Shown: positions 23,471 through 36,061 of the stretch, one piece after another
Position numbering within the stretch: position 1 is the stretch's first letter
How the letters are laid out: each line of letters begins with the position of its first letter
Assembly (NCBI GenBank): GCA_025642065.1
Contig: JAODUP010000015.1
Coordinates: 976,001-1,040,000 of the forward strand
Reading direction: 5' to 3'
DNA from: Paralvinella palmiformis
Lineage: Eukaryota; Annelida; Polychaeta; Terebellida; Alvinellidae
DNA length: 64,000 nucleotides
Notes under the pieces: model-generated
What the model saw: only the letters and a program-made list of their open reading frames with translations
Told to the model about the DNA's origin: nothing
Databases searched by the model: none
Position numbers and translations under genes: made by a program

Positions 23471-24194
23471 ATCCCGATACCCTCTTCACAAAAACCCCAA
23501 CAGACATAACCCCAACAATATCCGAACGACATCCTCTTCCAAAATATCCCCAACGACACCATTCGACCCCCCCCACGTCCCCCCGAAATACCCGAACATC
23601 GCCAATCCTTCGCAAAACAAGCAAACTCCCTCCCCTCATACCTCAACTTGCAAAACCTGAAACTACTCCATGGACATGTAATGTAGCGCCTCTTCTTAAA
23701 TTCCTTTTCCTCATGTACCCTTTACAAACCTATCTAGAAGCTGTTTCCGTGCTAATAATCATACTTTCGGCGTCACCAGACACCCTATCTTAGACAATAG
23801 ATGTCACGGATACCATCTTCACGCCAAACTGCTGCGGAATAAATGGCGAAAATACAAATCGTGGCATCAGGATCATAGCTGAGGTGTTATGATGTGTACC
23901 GGCTATGGTCGTAACCTGCTCTTGGCTTGTCTAAGTTTTTAGCACCTCAATCTCCTTGTGTCAGAGAATATTTAGGACGGGGGGGAGGGGGGGGGGACGT
24001 AGTGTCTAAGTGTTCCTTCCTTTTTTATCCCACTGACTTCAACACGTAATCTCTTCAGGAGCACCCAGAAAGCTATTTCTGCGTCACTAGCCGGATTCTG
24101 GGAATTGTTTCCAATGCGCATCCGGCGTGAATCGTTTCCGCCAGAGTAAGCGCTTCCCGTTGTTTAGTCGGCGTCGACTAATTTCGTATTTAGT

Positions 24195-24196
<2 letters not shown>

Positions 24197-24225
<29 letters not shown>
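24197..24225. repeat. (TC)n microsatellite
   Basis: About 14 TC units. Confidence 0.9.
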
Positions 24226-24229
<4 letters not shown>

Positions 24230-24920
24230 GTGTATGCATTTTTTCACCGATTTGTCTTTTTTGTGTCGTGTTTTATTTTTGGCATTTAATGTACAGTGTG
24301 AGATCGATTGCGCTTTAGCCCAGTGGGTGTTCCCCTCGGGGGGAGAGAGAGGACGGAATCGCTCGACGAAGCGTAAATGACGCATATTCTTTTCAGGATC
24401 GATGTCCATACGAGACACAAAAACAAGTTCAAACTTGCTAACGTCGTCAGAAGCTTACTGAAAACAAAAACAAAAAAAGTTACTTTCCTTTCAGGGTTGG
24501 CCTTAGAGATAACTTTTAAAAAACCCGCCAAACCTTCAATCTAACTGTCACTGAGTTATTTGTTATGTTTTGTCGGTGTTAGTCATGTGACAGTTCTCTA
24601 ATTACATTTTAGTTTCCAACAGTTATAAGTTTATAACAGGAGTTTATTGTTGAGAATTACATACGATAAGATGTCACAATGTCACTTTTCCATTAATAAA
24701 TGTCCTTAACCCGATACATAAATAGTGATTTTAAAATTCGAATGAACCAATCCCCCTGCATACCTGTTTGTTCTGCATTCTATTATGTAGTCGGCCTCCT
24801 GTATTTTTGCTAAGTTCAATTATCTTATTACACAGTTTTATTATAGAGAATCTATTGCTTCTTGTAGGTTACGACCTTGTCCGATCTGAAACAAACTTTA
24901 TTTACATTAATCCTCACAGT

Positions 24921-24921
24921 G

Positions 24922-24977
<56 letters not shown>

Positions 24978-25012
24978 TTATTTTATTTATTTATTTTATT
25001 TATTTATTTATG
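24921..25012. repeat. Compound (CA)n-(TA)n-(TTTA)n
   Basis: CA units pass into TA and then TTTA/TTTTA units. Confidence 0.93.
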
Positions 25013-25215
25013 AACCTTTCCTACTCGAAAGCAAAACAAAACAAGCGTTTTACAGTGTTCCATGGCAGTGTGCCTAATGAAGTATGCGAAAAATCGAACA
25101 ACTATAGAAAGCTCTTTTAATGCATCATGTTTTGAGTGTTCCAGTGAGGTGTAGATTCTTGGAGTGTGTTGAAAGATTCTGGGTAAAGACTTAATCAACT
25201 GCAACATGATGAATA

Positions 25216-25218
<3 letters not shown>

Positions 25219-25295
<77 letters not shown>

Positions 25296-25311
25296 AGAGA
25301 GAGAGAGAGAG
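25219..25311. repeat. (AT)n-(AG)n compound microsatellite
   Basis: 75 bp of perfect AT, the longest AT run in the window, passes directly into about 18 bp of AG. Confidence 0.95.
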
Positions 25312-25810
25312 CTAATGATCTATATGCCAGACAGTTTCCTACTTTCTAGAAATGTTTCACCTGAACGCCGAAATCGAGACGACCAAATTAAGCTCATTTT
25401 AAAGCTGGAGGCTCGCGTTTCACCGACGATGCGTACGTTTTACAGCAAGAAGAGGTTGTGGAGATAATCTCCTTCACATGACCTCTGGTTAATGAAGAAA
25501 TGACCGAGAAGGCTCACCGATAGACTGTAAGCGAAGTCGAGCGTTTCCCAGAAGCAGAAAAACTGACATCAATTGCAGAATATTTATACAACAAGTCTAT
25601 ACGAGCCTTTCTACTCCGAGAAAGAAGCCGGCACATTTTTTCGCCATCTTGATCTCGCCTCGTGAACCGAGTCAAAGCGAGCCACGTCCGTTGTTTGTTT
25701 GGTTTGGCTTCGGATCGTTCTTCGGTTGTATGAAGAAAAAGTTCATCTTATTGGCAACACAATGTCTGCTTATTACGGGGCGCATTGTGAACACCAGGCT
25801 GGAAGATCGG

Positions 25811-25852
25811 GGGAGGGGGGGGGGGGTAGTTGGAGGGGGCGCGGGGGGGAAT
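25811..25852 (+). repeat. G-rich tract
   Basis: Several G-runs of four or more (G4A, G10, G5, G7) in 42 bp; possible G-quadruplex. Confidence 0.6.
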
Positions 25853-26864
25853 GATTGTATCGGCTGTAAAACTCGTTATTGACCTAATGCGGTAGATGGC
25901 GAGAAGCGGAGTCATGCCTCAAATGTTAGAGACGAGTTGTTAATAAAACGAGCTTTCCAAACAAAATACGCCCCTCTAGCGGCAATCTCGACAAAAAAAT
26001 GGTCCGAATTGCTCGAATACCCTCACCGTTCATTCAGTGCCCGAAAGAGAAAGAGAGAGAGGGGGGGGGGAGGCGGAGAGAGAGGGTTACCAGCTAAGTT
26101 GATATCGCATAACAAATGACATACACATAGCTAGGCGTATTTTAAGTATATTATGAAGTTCTCGCCACTTTCACTCCGTACATTGAGTGTGATGTATTCG
26201 TTCTACACATACACCAACCAACATGACACGAAGCCCGGGCAGATTTAATTAAGACATCGCGGTGTATGTATGTGTGTCATTGTATGCAAAACAATCAATT
26301 CTGTACATACGGTAGGGTCGATAGGAATGGAGGTCTATGTTCTGTGAGTTCGCTGATCGGTTATTGTTTAATATGGGAATGTTGTCAAGATGACGTCACA
26401 GGCAAAACATTAAAAGAGCATACTCATTAATCAGTATCACCGGTTTAAGTAAATTCTTGTCATTGCTGTTGCTGCTGCTGTTGTCGTTGCTGTGGCTGGT
26501 GGTGATCTTGGTGCGTTTGATTGTTGGTTTTGACGTCATTGTTGCTGTTGTTGTTATTGTCGTTTAAATGAGATGCAGCCCATGTCATAATGGTTTATGT
26601 ACGCATCATAACGGTATACTGGAGTCGGAAAAACTTGACAGCAACCGAAAGACGGTTGTCTATCTATTATGATGAGCCACACGTAGAGAATCGAAGGTAA
26701 GTTAATCACACACACACACACATACACACACACAAACTCTCTCCCCAAAGAGCCCAAGGCTGAGGTATTATGATCAATATCAATGATAAGAATCATAAGA
26801 AATTATTAGCAATCATAATTTTATATTGTCCTCCCTTTTTTCGTTGCCATAAGCCAATTGTCAG

Positions 26865-26936
26865 ACTTAGATGCCTCCAAGCCGGTGATAAATTCCAGGA
26901 AGAATAACAATGATACAGATGGCAGGGCCAAAAAAT
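26865..26936 (+). CDS. Weak candidate 72-nt cassette exon
   Basis: A pyrimidine-rich acceptor (CCAATTGTCAG) and a consensus donor (T/GTAAGTG) bound 72 nt, a multiple of three. The one open plus frame reads LDASKPVINSRKNNNDTDGRAKK. Its phase (two bases before the first full codon) does not join the 20.9-kb candidate exon directly. Splice-like pairs at this spacing occur by chance, so this is tentative. Confidence 0.17.
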
Positions 26937-27042
26937 GTAAGTGTTAACATGCTTTATTTTGATCCGTTATGGTTAAACAGTCACCATCAGCGGTGCACAG
27001 AGCTTCTCCATCACGGATGAAGAAATCGCGGGAATCTCTCTT

Positions 27043-27077
27043 GATTGGCTGAAAACATAGCGTAATTTCAGCCAATC
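27043..27077. promoter_or_regulatory. Inverted pair of CCAAT boxes
   Basis: GATTGGCTGAAA (27043-27054) and TTTCAGCCAATC (27066-27077) are perfect reverse complements 11 nt apart, each holding a CCAAT box in the NF-Y-preferred context (AGCCAATC). The region to 28.9 kb is CpG-rich, with GAGCACGTGACC (E-box) at about 28343 and another CATTGGCTGAC at about 28399. This is promoter-like, but no transcript start is evident. Confidence 0.4.
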
Positions 27078-28037
27078 AGAGATGATTAAAATACCAAAAA
27101 AGGCGAACTTAAGGCTCGGAGAGTTGTCCTTGACCGGATCCAGGAGACGAGGGCACTTGTCGCATGCGTTTCATCTCGCCACAGCCTTTCATCTGTTTCA
27201 TTAATCATGTTCTATGGTACTCGGTTGATGGAGAATTACCTGATGTTTGAAGAATAAAAATCTTTTAATCATACCTGGCTGGTTTTTGATGGCCGATACA
27301 GAGCTGCGGGCCGCCGGATGTATAGTTGCGTGTCTTTCCCCGCACGCGTGTGTGTGTCTTATTTAGAAGAGGTATCGGTACGAAATTATACAGAACACAA
27401 ACCAGCTTTGACTGTTGTTAAATGCCTTAAATACGTGTATATTAGTATTGGTTTATGCCGTTCGCGCTAATTATCATCGACGATCCCGTCTCAACATGTA
27501 AATAAACATAAAAAACGGCGAAGCGCCAAAAAAAACTCGCTAATAAATATGCAAATCGACGACTGGTTTCCGTTAGCGTCGGCTCACATGAAAAGGGAAT
27601 TTGTCTAAATCACACCAGATCACCAAATTCCGCTGAAGTCATACCACTAATAAAAAGAAGAAAAAAAGAAAAAATCAAATAGAATTAGCTGCCATTCGAT
27701 ATGCCGGGTATGTATCAACGACAGATCATTCTCTACTCGGCTCTTCTATTTTGGCGCGTTATTTACACGCTTTTTCTACGTCATTTGTTTTTTTGCGCGG
27801 ACCGGTCTGTGATTATGGCCGTGACTGACGTAGGCATTTCGACTATCCCTCAACTACCCCGGGGGTATGTAGCGGGAACTTACGCCTGTTTGGCACTGTA
27901 TCACTTACGGGTATACGCATACATTCGCCATTTGTTGGATAGTTATTGGCAGCTCAGTGGACTGAGAAGGGTCAGGACATCCCGAAGAATTTCGCCGAGA
28001 TTCTGCTGGGCATGAAACCGGTAACACGTCTTCTTCC

Positions 28038-28049
28038 CCCCCCCCCCCC
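28038..28049. repeat. C12 homopolymer
   Basis: Run of about 12 C following CTTCTTC. Confidence 0.85.
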
Positions 28050-28989
28050 ATTAGGGTCTGATACTCTGTCAGCTAAGCTCCGAATTTATTAGCACGCAGT
28101 GGAATGTATTACCCAAAGATAACATGTAACACACAAACACACACACTCTCTCTCACACGCACACACACACATTAGTATGTACCCCGTATGTAACTGGCTT
28201 ATAGCCAGTCCTATTGACAATCCGCGGCACGTATCGTCTTATGGAATACTTCGGGCGGAGTGTATCTTTAATGTTATTTGTTTGTTTGTTGCTAAGAGCG
28301 CGTTAAATCCGGTTAGCAATCAGTGCTAAGACCGGATGTGGCGAGCACGTGACCGATCCACGACCGGAGTACGCACACTCGGTTAGCGTAGTTAAATGTC
28401 ATTGGCTGACAAATTGCCTACGTCCGCCGAGCGTGACGTACTGTATATCAATCATACTTACCACAATGTACGAGCGCTGTGTGAGCTCGATCTACAGTAC
28501 CGCACTCCTAAATACCACAAACGTTAGGTGGGATGCTACGGTGTTTTTCTTCTTCTGTCTTGTTCTTCTTTCTTTCCTTCCTTTGCCGGTTGGATCTATT
28601 TTACGTTAGCTAGTCTGCGGTTGGCTGTAGGCCTTCTGGTGTCTAGTATCACTGATTACCCAATAACTCAACCGAGAGGTCCTTGTTTTTATCGGTCTTC
28701 CTTTACGCTGTGCCGTCCGTATCGCGGAACACGAATGCTCCTCCTCCTCGCGAGATATTGAACTCTCCGGATACTTCTCGGATGTGGGAATGGCGGATTT
28801 CGGGTATTTGCTGGCCGACTGTTGTGGTGGTAAATCGTGCTGCCGACGTACTGGTGGGACATTGAAGGGCGTTTTGTTGTGGTTTGTAGAGAGAGGGAGG
28901 ATGTGAAGGAGTTGGATTATGTTTATGTCGACGATTTGTTAACTGAACGAGACGAAAACATTGGGACGAGAGCTAGCCAGAGAGTAAAA

Positions 28990-29145
28990 ATCTCTTTGTT
29001 GTTGTTGTTGTTGTCATTGTGTTTTTGTTATTGTTGTTGTAGTTATTGTTGGCAAAACGCGCGTAATCAGCGTGTGAATGAGTGAGGGAGTGAGTGAGTG
29101 AGTCAGTCAGTCAGTCAGTCAGTCAGTCAGACCGACAGACAGAGA
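28990..29145. repeat. (TTG)n then (TGAG)n/(AGTC)n
   Basis: Imperfect TTG repeat at 28997-29052, followed by TGAG and AGTC tetranucleotides at 29080-29130. Confidence 0.88.
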
Positions 29146-29311
29146 GTCATAGACATAGATATAGACACGTATAAACAAATGAACATATAGGTAAGTTATA
29201 GACGTAGACTCATACAACATATACATTTACTTACTATCTACCGTTTATCTACCGTATATTAAACATGTTCACATCTGATGGGTCCCTCACTGAACGCAGA
29301 TAACGTAAAAC

Positions 29312-29695
29312 GTGATACAAACACCGTACAGATGTGATGGAAATAGGTTACAAACACGATACAAACACCGTACATATGTGAAGAAAATAGGTTACAAACA
29401 CGATACAAACACCGTACAGATGTGATGGAAATAGGTTACAAACACGATACAAACACCGTACAGATGTGATGGAAATAGGTTACAAACATGATGCAAACGC
29501 CGTACAGATGTGATGGAAATAGGTTACAAACACGATACAAGCACCGTACAGATGTGATGGAAATAAGTTACAAACACCATACAGGTGTGATGGAAATAGG
29601 TTACAAACACGATACAAATAGATTATAAACATGATCGAAGCAGGGTACAAGCATGATACAAATAGGTTGCAAATATATACACACATGATACAAAC
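29312..29695. repeat. 44-bp minisatellite, about 6.5 copies plus degenerate tail
   Basis: The unit begins TGATACAAACACCGTACAGA and ends GGAAATAGGTTACAAACACG. Six near-perfect copies run to about 29577, then shortened units (33 and 22 bp) decay to about 29695. The 101-codon minus-strand ORF is translated repeat. Confidence 0.92.
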
Positions 29696-30160
29696 ACAAA
29701 AGAGCTGAAGTGAATACAAACGGTACACAAACAACATAGAAATAAGACTCAACCACAGCATTACTACCACCAACAATAACAACAAGAAAACAACTTAAAA
29801 TCTATCAACAGAATATTAATCGGCATTTCCTAGGTCTATCTTCCTATTTCATTCTTCGATATTATGTTTGTATTAATTACAATGAAAACCAATAGAAGTA
29901 TGGACGCCCATATCTTTCTATATTTTCCTGTATATATATTTGTCAGTCAGTCAGTCTGTCTGTTTATATATTCATACTGTAGGCCTTAAAATATCCTATA
30001 ATGTATTTTTGAATATTTCTATTGCCGAATATCGATTTCTTTTAGACCCACAGCTGATAGATAACCCATTAAAAATACCGATATTTTCTGCATAAATATC
30101 AATATGTGGACTATATCAGCTAGTACATATCAGAGGATAGAAACATCACTGTATAGCTAG

Positions 30161-30161
<1 letters not shown>

Positions 30162-30202
<41 letters not shown>

Positions 30203-30241
30203 GATAGACAGATAGATAAACAGATAGATAGATAGTCAGAC
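30162..30241. repeat. (TG)n-(GATA)n compound microsatellite
   Basis: About 19 TG units, then GATA/GACA units. Confidence 0.92.
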
Positions 30242-31444
30242 AGATAAATTTACAGGTAGACAGACGGACACGCACGCCCTCACACACACGCGTTCTCTCT
30301 AACTCACACAAACACACACATACACACACTAATTATAGCGTCTGACAAAAAACACAAGTCGTCAATATTTATAAATGTTATCTTTTCTAACACACAATAA
30401 ACAAACAAATGACAGCTCTCACTGTACACAACCCTCAATTGTTAACGCTACATTACACGCTACCACTGTACCAGTAAAACCACTGTATCATAACACCAAT
30501 GTACCTACCAGTCAGTGTACCAGTCAGTGTATCACTATCATTTAGACATTGGCTGCCTGAGACGATAGGACAGCCGGGCCGTATCTCATAGTTGTCAGGA
30601 TGTCAGCATTCGGGAGTTATATCGTTGTCAGAAAGTGATCCTGACATCTCGAGACGTTTTCGTTGACGGAGAGCGTCTACAAGATGTTGACTTGTTTGTT
30701 GACTTCGATCCCGTTCGCTAAGCCGTGTCTACTGAGTTAGGTCGACCTCTGAACCCTAGCATCAACAATCCTTGTCCGGATGAGCGCCTTAATACGCTCA
30801 GAACGACGCTAATCCCGCTTAGAGCCCAACTCTGACGTCATAGCTCTTCCGGATCGCCGTCAGGCGTTATGACGTGCGTGACGTAATGGATGAAATAACG
30901 ATACCGTTCATCAACGTTAGCGGCAATAATATCCTGGATCAATAGAATCCTGTGGTGTCCGTCCGGTAGATCATGGTAAAAGTGTGTCGGAAGTGGGGTA
31001 GCAGTGGGGCAAAGGTGGGAACAGCCTTTGGGGGTAGGAGTGGGTATGAGAAGTGCGAAGTGGGATAAAACTGGGAGGATATATAGATATATATAGGGAT
31101 ACAAAGGGACCGAAGCAAGGCAGAAATGGGAGCAGAGTCAAGGGTTAAAGTAGAGACCATAGAATTGGGAGGAAACAATCTCGGCAGAGCACTGACTCGG
31201 AAATCCTAGATCCAGAACTATCTCGGCAATCATTTTGATAAGGACGATAACGATTCTCTGCCACATATCCGCTTCTGTAACATTTGTAACGTTATCTAAC
31301 CACAGATGACATCTATAAGCCTATCTACCACTAACAGTATATGTAGCTGATACCAATCTGTTCATCTGTTTCTACCGTATCCATCGAAGCTTAGCCATAT
31401 GTAAGACATCTATGATCCGTGCTATCTCTAAGTGACATATACAA

Positions 31445-31446
<2 letters not shown>

Positions 31447-31477
<31 letters not shown>
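31447..31477. repeat. (AT)n microsatellite
   Basis: About 15 units. Confidence 0.9.
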
Positions 31478-31483
<6 letters not shown>

Positions 31484-31535
31484 ATGAGTATGTACACGAT
31501 ATGTGCAGGTTGTTCTACTTTAAAATCTGAGTGTA

Positions 31536-31540
<5 letters not shown>

Positions 31541-31573
<33 letters not shown>
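31541..31573. repeat. (TA)n microsatellite
   Basis: About 16 units. Confidence 0.9.
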
Positions 31574-31575
<2 letters not shown>

Positions 31576-33131
31576 GACATACGAAATCTTTCCAATCCCT
31601 ATATGACATATAGATGTTGCTTTTATAGAAGTGACATATATAGCTTGCCTATATGCCCTATATGTAGAGTATCCTTCGTTGTGTTTTGCCGATAACTGTG
31701 ATCTCTACAGGCCTAAGCTAGGACAGATAGGAGAAGATTTGTTTGTTTTGTGCTTTTTTCTTAGACAACTGGTTGGTTAGATTGGTGTACAGAGGGCAGC
31801 ACCGTCTGCATTACGAACGCTAGCCGGAGGTACGTCATGTCGGATGGACGTTTGTCAGAGAGAGTGAGACGACACAAAGTAACAACATCCTGACAGAAGC
31901 CACCATCCGCTCACTCGGTCACCGCTGAGCCATGCCAACCTACACCCACTTCCCCCCGCGCGCCACATCCATAGACTTCTACACAACACAGTCGTGGAGA
32001 TAAAACAGATTATTAACGAGGGCGAGATCTCTCCGTACCGATCCCGAAGGCCACCAAGAAGCACGCCGCTGTTCGGGATCGTAGATCGGGATTTGCTTTG
32101 CGAATGGCGCAGCGCACGGTCAACGAGAAATATAATTATGATTTTTATTAAGTGACTTATTCGAAAATCTGTTTATTATAAGAAAATCTATTTATTACAA
32201 ACTGCCAAAGGTCAGCGTCGACGCTCCGTGTGGCCCGTTTTCACCTTGAAGTGATTCTTTCTCCGGCAAACAAAGCAGACGATAACAACATTCCGGAATT
32301 GCTCGAAATTCCACTTAACCCCCCCTCCCCGTTCTCACCGGTGCGAGAAGTCATCATTCTGAACAAATCTGGTCTCTGCCGAAAAAACAAACACGGATCA
32401 ACTCCTGGACAACCATCTATCTTAGGGTAACCACTCTTCAAACGTACTGTTATTTCAGCGCTCGGTAACCTTGCCGTAATACGGATCTTTTGTTGGGATA
32501 GATCCGTGATCCGGATAGCATAAAAATAGGCGGTTATTCGTTCTGGAAAACTGCCTATCCTGGATCACACATCCGTCTTGTGGCATCCACTAGATTTAGA
32601 ATCGAACGAGGAGGAGGAGGTCGGGCGTACTAATGTAAAGGAAACAGACGATGTAACAAAAGTTCCCTCCGTCAAGGCTAGGTTGTTCTTCGGGATCTGG
32701 AAGAACGCAAAAAAATGGAGATCATATACGGTTCCACTTAATCGTACCAAAAAATAAGATGGTTTTAAGCGTCGTCACATAAGGATCGTTTAGTGTTCCC
32801 GATAGTCCGACGTGCTGCCTCCGAACCAATAATCACAGTAAATTTGCGTTTGGGAGATAACACACGGACGACTGGGCTAATCAATCTGTCCAAGTTAATT
32901 CAATAACAGATCCAAGAAGTCTCGACGGAAGTCCGACATATTCTCGTTCAATACCGATGTGTTATGAAGCGGAACAATCCCCTAATAAGACAATATTAAA
33001 TGTGACAAAAATAATCTAAGACAATTATCTGTCTGTCAGTCCACTGTTTCGTTTACCTTAAACATTACTTCACAGAGGTGAATTGATTTGTAATGATTTA
33101 AGGCCATTTGTCCTACAAATACTTGTTTGTT

Positions 33132-33190
33132 TGGCTGGCTGGCTGGCTGGCTGGCTGGCCGGCTGGCTGGCTGGCTGGCCGGCTGGCTGG
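33132..33190. repeat. (GGCT)n tetranucleotide repeat
   Basis: About 14 units, two of them changed to GGCC. Confidence 0.93.
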
Positions 33191-33492
33191 AGATCATTCC
33201 TATTCTATATATAGGCATCAATAATTATGCAGGGTCATATTCGAGAGAATTATCAACTACCAAAGACTATTTATTTCCCGCTTTAGCATCCTGGTCCCGA
33301 AGACAATGGATTATCACTTGAATGGTAAGAGATTGCTCCGCTTTCTAAAAGCGAGTAGATCCCTTCCTAAATTTCGGTTCACGTGTTCCGAGTAGGAAGT
33401 GGATACGGTACGCCAAAGAAGAACGAGCGCGGAGGACGAACGCTGATGAATGTCGTCGTGATTAACCCCCGTCTGATGCTCCGTAAACCCGA

Positions 33493-33508
33493 TGACGTCA
33501 CTTCCGGT
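33493..33508 (+). promoter_or_regulatory. Composite CRE-ETS site
   Basis: TGACGTCACTTCCGGT joins a CRE palindrome to an ETS core (ACTTCCGG, reverse CCGGAAGT), in a CpG-rich stretch (33.3-33.8 kb). CRE and ETS sites side by side are common in animal housekeeping promoters. The overlapping 163-codon minus-strand ORF is the longest in the window, but about one of this length is expected by chance at this composition. Confidence 0.35.
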
Positions 33509-33980
33509 AGAGATGACGCCGACGTACGAAAGCACCCGGACGTCGATCGGTAGGGAAGGGGCAAAGGAGCAAACGAAATGGGACGATGATCGAATATGGA
33601 GTCGGGAAAACGAACGGGTCGGGGGTAAGTGGGTGACTGGAAAATTATGATAGCACCTAAAGATGGGGGCTACCGTGTCCGGGAGGAGGGTAGGTTGGTC
33701 GAGGGGGGGGGTAGGTTTACGGGAAATATACTGAGCCGAAACGAGCCGCCGTGGGTCTATTTTTACACGGAATGAAAGACCGGATCTCGGCAAATTCCGC
33801 TCCAATATGAAGGGACAATCTCAATGTGATACTAATTTCTACGAAAACCAAAATACGCTGATCATCGCTTACAGCATTCTTTCGTCGTTAATTCCTCCTC
33901 CCCCCACGAATTATTCTAATAACAGTGATTTGTATTGGTATTATTGGTCACTCTAATTATTATACCTTATAAGTCTGTTT

Positions 33981-34430
33981 TCGGGTGGAAACGTCGTAAT
34001 ACGTTTCTGTTTACAAGGATCATTTTGAGTCGGCCACCATGTGGCTAATTAATTATACAACATAATATGTACGCATGCTCAGTGTTGGCACACAGAGAGT
34101 AGTGACATTACACACACAACGCAGTAAAACCTCACCAAAAAGGCACATTGTCGGCTGAACTTGCAAAGTGAAAACGGATAGGAATGAATGTTGAAGGGTA
34201 ATAAGAGAAATGGTTCTGGAAGGATGCTTTATATGGCACCCGATTACTATCCGGGATCTGAATTTCTGCGTACGTGTAAATAAAATATGCAACGTACTGT
34301 AAATTAGCCCTTATTTAAATCGGTTTTGATAAACTAAATATATAAATTGACTAGAATTAATGTTATCCACAGTTTAAATAAGGAATTATATATTTTTGAG
34401 TAGAACGAACGTAAATTGACAAATAATCGT
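33981..34430 (+). repeat. Dispersed repeat family X, copy A
   Basis: Similar along its length to 41598-41940 in the same orientation. Matching blocks are CGTCGTAATA, a stretch like TTTACAAGGATCATTTTGAG, ATGTGGCTAATTAATTAT, GTGAAAACG, TTCTGCGTAC, TAGAATTAATGTTATC and GAGTAG. Copy A is about 100 bp longer. I see no terminal repeats, tRNA head or ORF, so it is neither an obvious SINE nor an obvious DNA transposon. Confidence 0.75.
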
Positions 34431-35079
34431 TTTAAACATCGCCATTCGTCTGACGTTCAGCGAGTACATTCGATGTCGGCTCGGTTATTTCCGGTACTAA
34501 ATAAGTCTACGTCATGGGATGAACATCTGCCATCCGGTGACATCTGTCTATCTACGAAGTGAGAAATGGCTCGAACTGGTTGTAAATAGCAGCAACGACG
34601 TTAGGGGGTAAGTTCGCCCCACAATGTTACCACGGACGTTCTAAGTGTATTACACTCTCTCGTCCCGAACGTGGAGGACGATTTCCGCTGGAAGCCGAAC
34701 TGTCCTGGCACATGGAGATCACATTCGGCGATAAGCGATTTTATTACCTTTAGGTTTGTTGTCAAGTCCACCAGACAGGAGTGGGGTAGTTCCATCTTCC
34801 CGGATGGCCAATCTCCGGCGCACCCCTCATCTCTCGCCTCCACCCCCTCCCCCGTCTGTGCGGTTCTTTGCCGGAGTTTATTAAGTCACTTAGCGTCCGA
34901 CTGACACAGCCTATTACTGATGTGTTAGTCTACATCAACCAGAACGGAATTCGATTGCTATCTTATCATTTAATGTCATAATCCGCGGTGCCCGAAAAAG
35001 AACACGATGCCGGCATGTCTTTTGGTCAACAATCGATTCGGTCTATGGGACTGGGGTGGCTGGGGGGGGGGATGGAGCT

Positions 35080-35165
35080 GAGGATTGGATAGGACGGGAA
35101 TCAAACCCCAATGTTAGGTCAACAAGAGCTATTACAGACCGAGACCTGAATCTTGACTCCTGGTG
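35080..35165 (-). repeat. Possible tRNA-derived SINE fragment
   Basis: On the minus strand a B-box-like GGGTTTGATTCCCG (about 35094-35107) lies downstream of TAATAGCTCTTGTTG, a poor A box. Beyond this nothing is recognisable. Confidence 0.35.
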
Positions 35166-35265
35166 TTCTTATTTGTTATTGCCATGGATTGTTATTGTTG
35201 TCGGTGTCGTTGTTATTGGTAATATTGTTGTTGTTGTTGTTTTTGTTGTTGTTGTTGGTAAAAGT
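35162..35265. repeat. Imperfect (TTG)n repeat
   Basis: About 100 bp of TTG/TTA/GTC triplets, which produces an artefactual Val-rich ORF. Confidence 0.8.
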
Positions 35266-35337
35266 ATAAACGACTTAATCATTTTCCTCACCAATCGTGA
35301 ACAATATGATTCGTTAATTATCCAGCTAAAGATAGTT

Positions 35338-35340
<3 letters not shown>

Positions 35341-35386
<46 letters not shown>

Positions 35387-35423
35387 GAGAGAGAGAGAGA
35401 GAGAGAGATAGAGAGAGAGAGAG

Positions 35424-35460
<37 letters not shown>

Positions 35461-35480
35461 AACACACAAACAAACAAACA
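35341..35480. repeat. (CA)n-(GA)n-(CA)n compound microsatellite
   Basis: Two CA tracts flank about 40 bp of GA with GATA interruptions, then CAAA units. Confidence 0.95.
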
Positions 35481-36061
35481 TGCACAGTAGAAAGTAGAAG
35501 CATTTTGATAATAAAACTGGATTGGTACCTCAGGTGACGCCATTCTATAAAATCCTACAATATTGACTCTTCTCTTGTTATCATCCTGTCATCTCTGACA
35601 CTGGAGATGCGTGAAATTAATCCAGAGTTTTACTCGTCTCGCCAGCAGCCAATTAAAAATAACTTTATTACTTTTATTATTGGGTCGAGATTTCGAGAGC
35701 TGTTGGTCCCGATGTCCCGATAACGTGTCCGTCACGTCACTGTTCCGAGTGTATAAACACTGTCGAAATTACTAATAAAGGTCATAAGGTCACTGGCGCG
35801 GCGCTGTCAAGGTGTCTGCTGACTCACAAACACCAATAAGGAGTGTGATATCCCTTCGTCCAAACGACTACAAAACCTCAACAATCAGACAGACAAGATA
35901 CAAGATGACCGTTTAGTTCCGGTCAGTGGGAACGCCGAAGAGATTACTAAAACCGGACACGTTATGTCCTGAACTATAAAATAGTGACGGGCTCGGATAG
36001 GAATGATTATGGGATGGCGAGGGAGCAGCGGATAGTTATGGGGATCTAAAAGACTAGACTA

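Larger units (their letters stand above)
21700..26060. other. G+C- and CpG-richer stretch without an assignable gene
   Basis: Between microsatellites the sequence keeps CpGs and moderately long open frames on both strands (for example 121 codons minus at 22689-23054), but no frame shows a family motif or paired splice sites. An acceptor CTCTTCAG at about 24058 precedes only a 23-codon open stretch. It may hold regulatory elements. Confidence 0.35.

Noticed and set aside
24058..24130. Acceptor CTCTTCAG followed by a 23-codon frame, phase-compatible with the 20.9-kb exon
   Set aside because: The frame ends quickly at TGA with no polyadenylation signal nearby; too short to support a terminal exon.
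28349..28865. Overlapping plus-strand ORFs of 60-86 codons near 28.5 kb
   Set aside because: No consistent frame, motif or splice signals; the CpG richness of the segment accounts for them.
33314..33805. 163-codon minus-strand ORF, longest in the window
   Set aside because: At about 50% G+C roughly one ORF of this length is expected by chance in the G+C-rich part of the window; no motif, splice structure or family resemblance.
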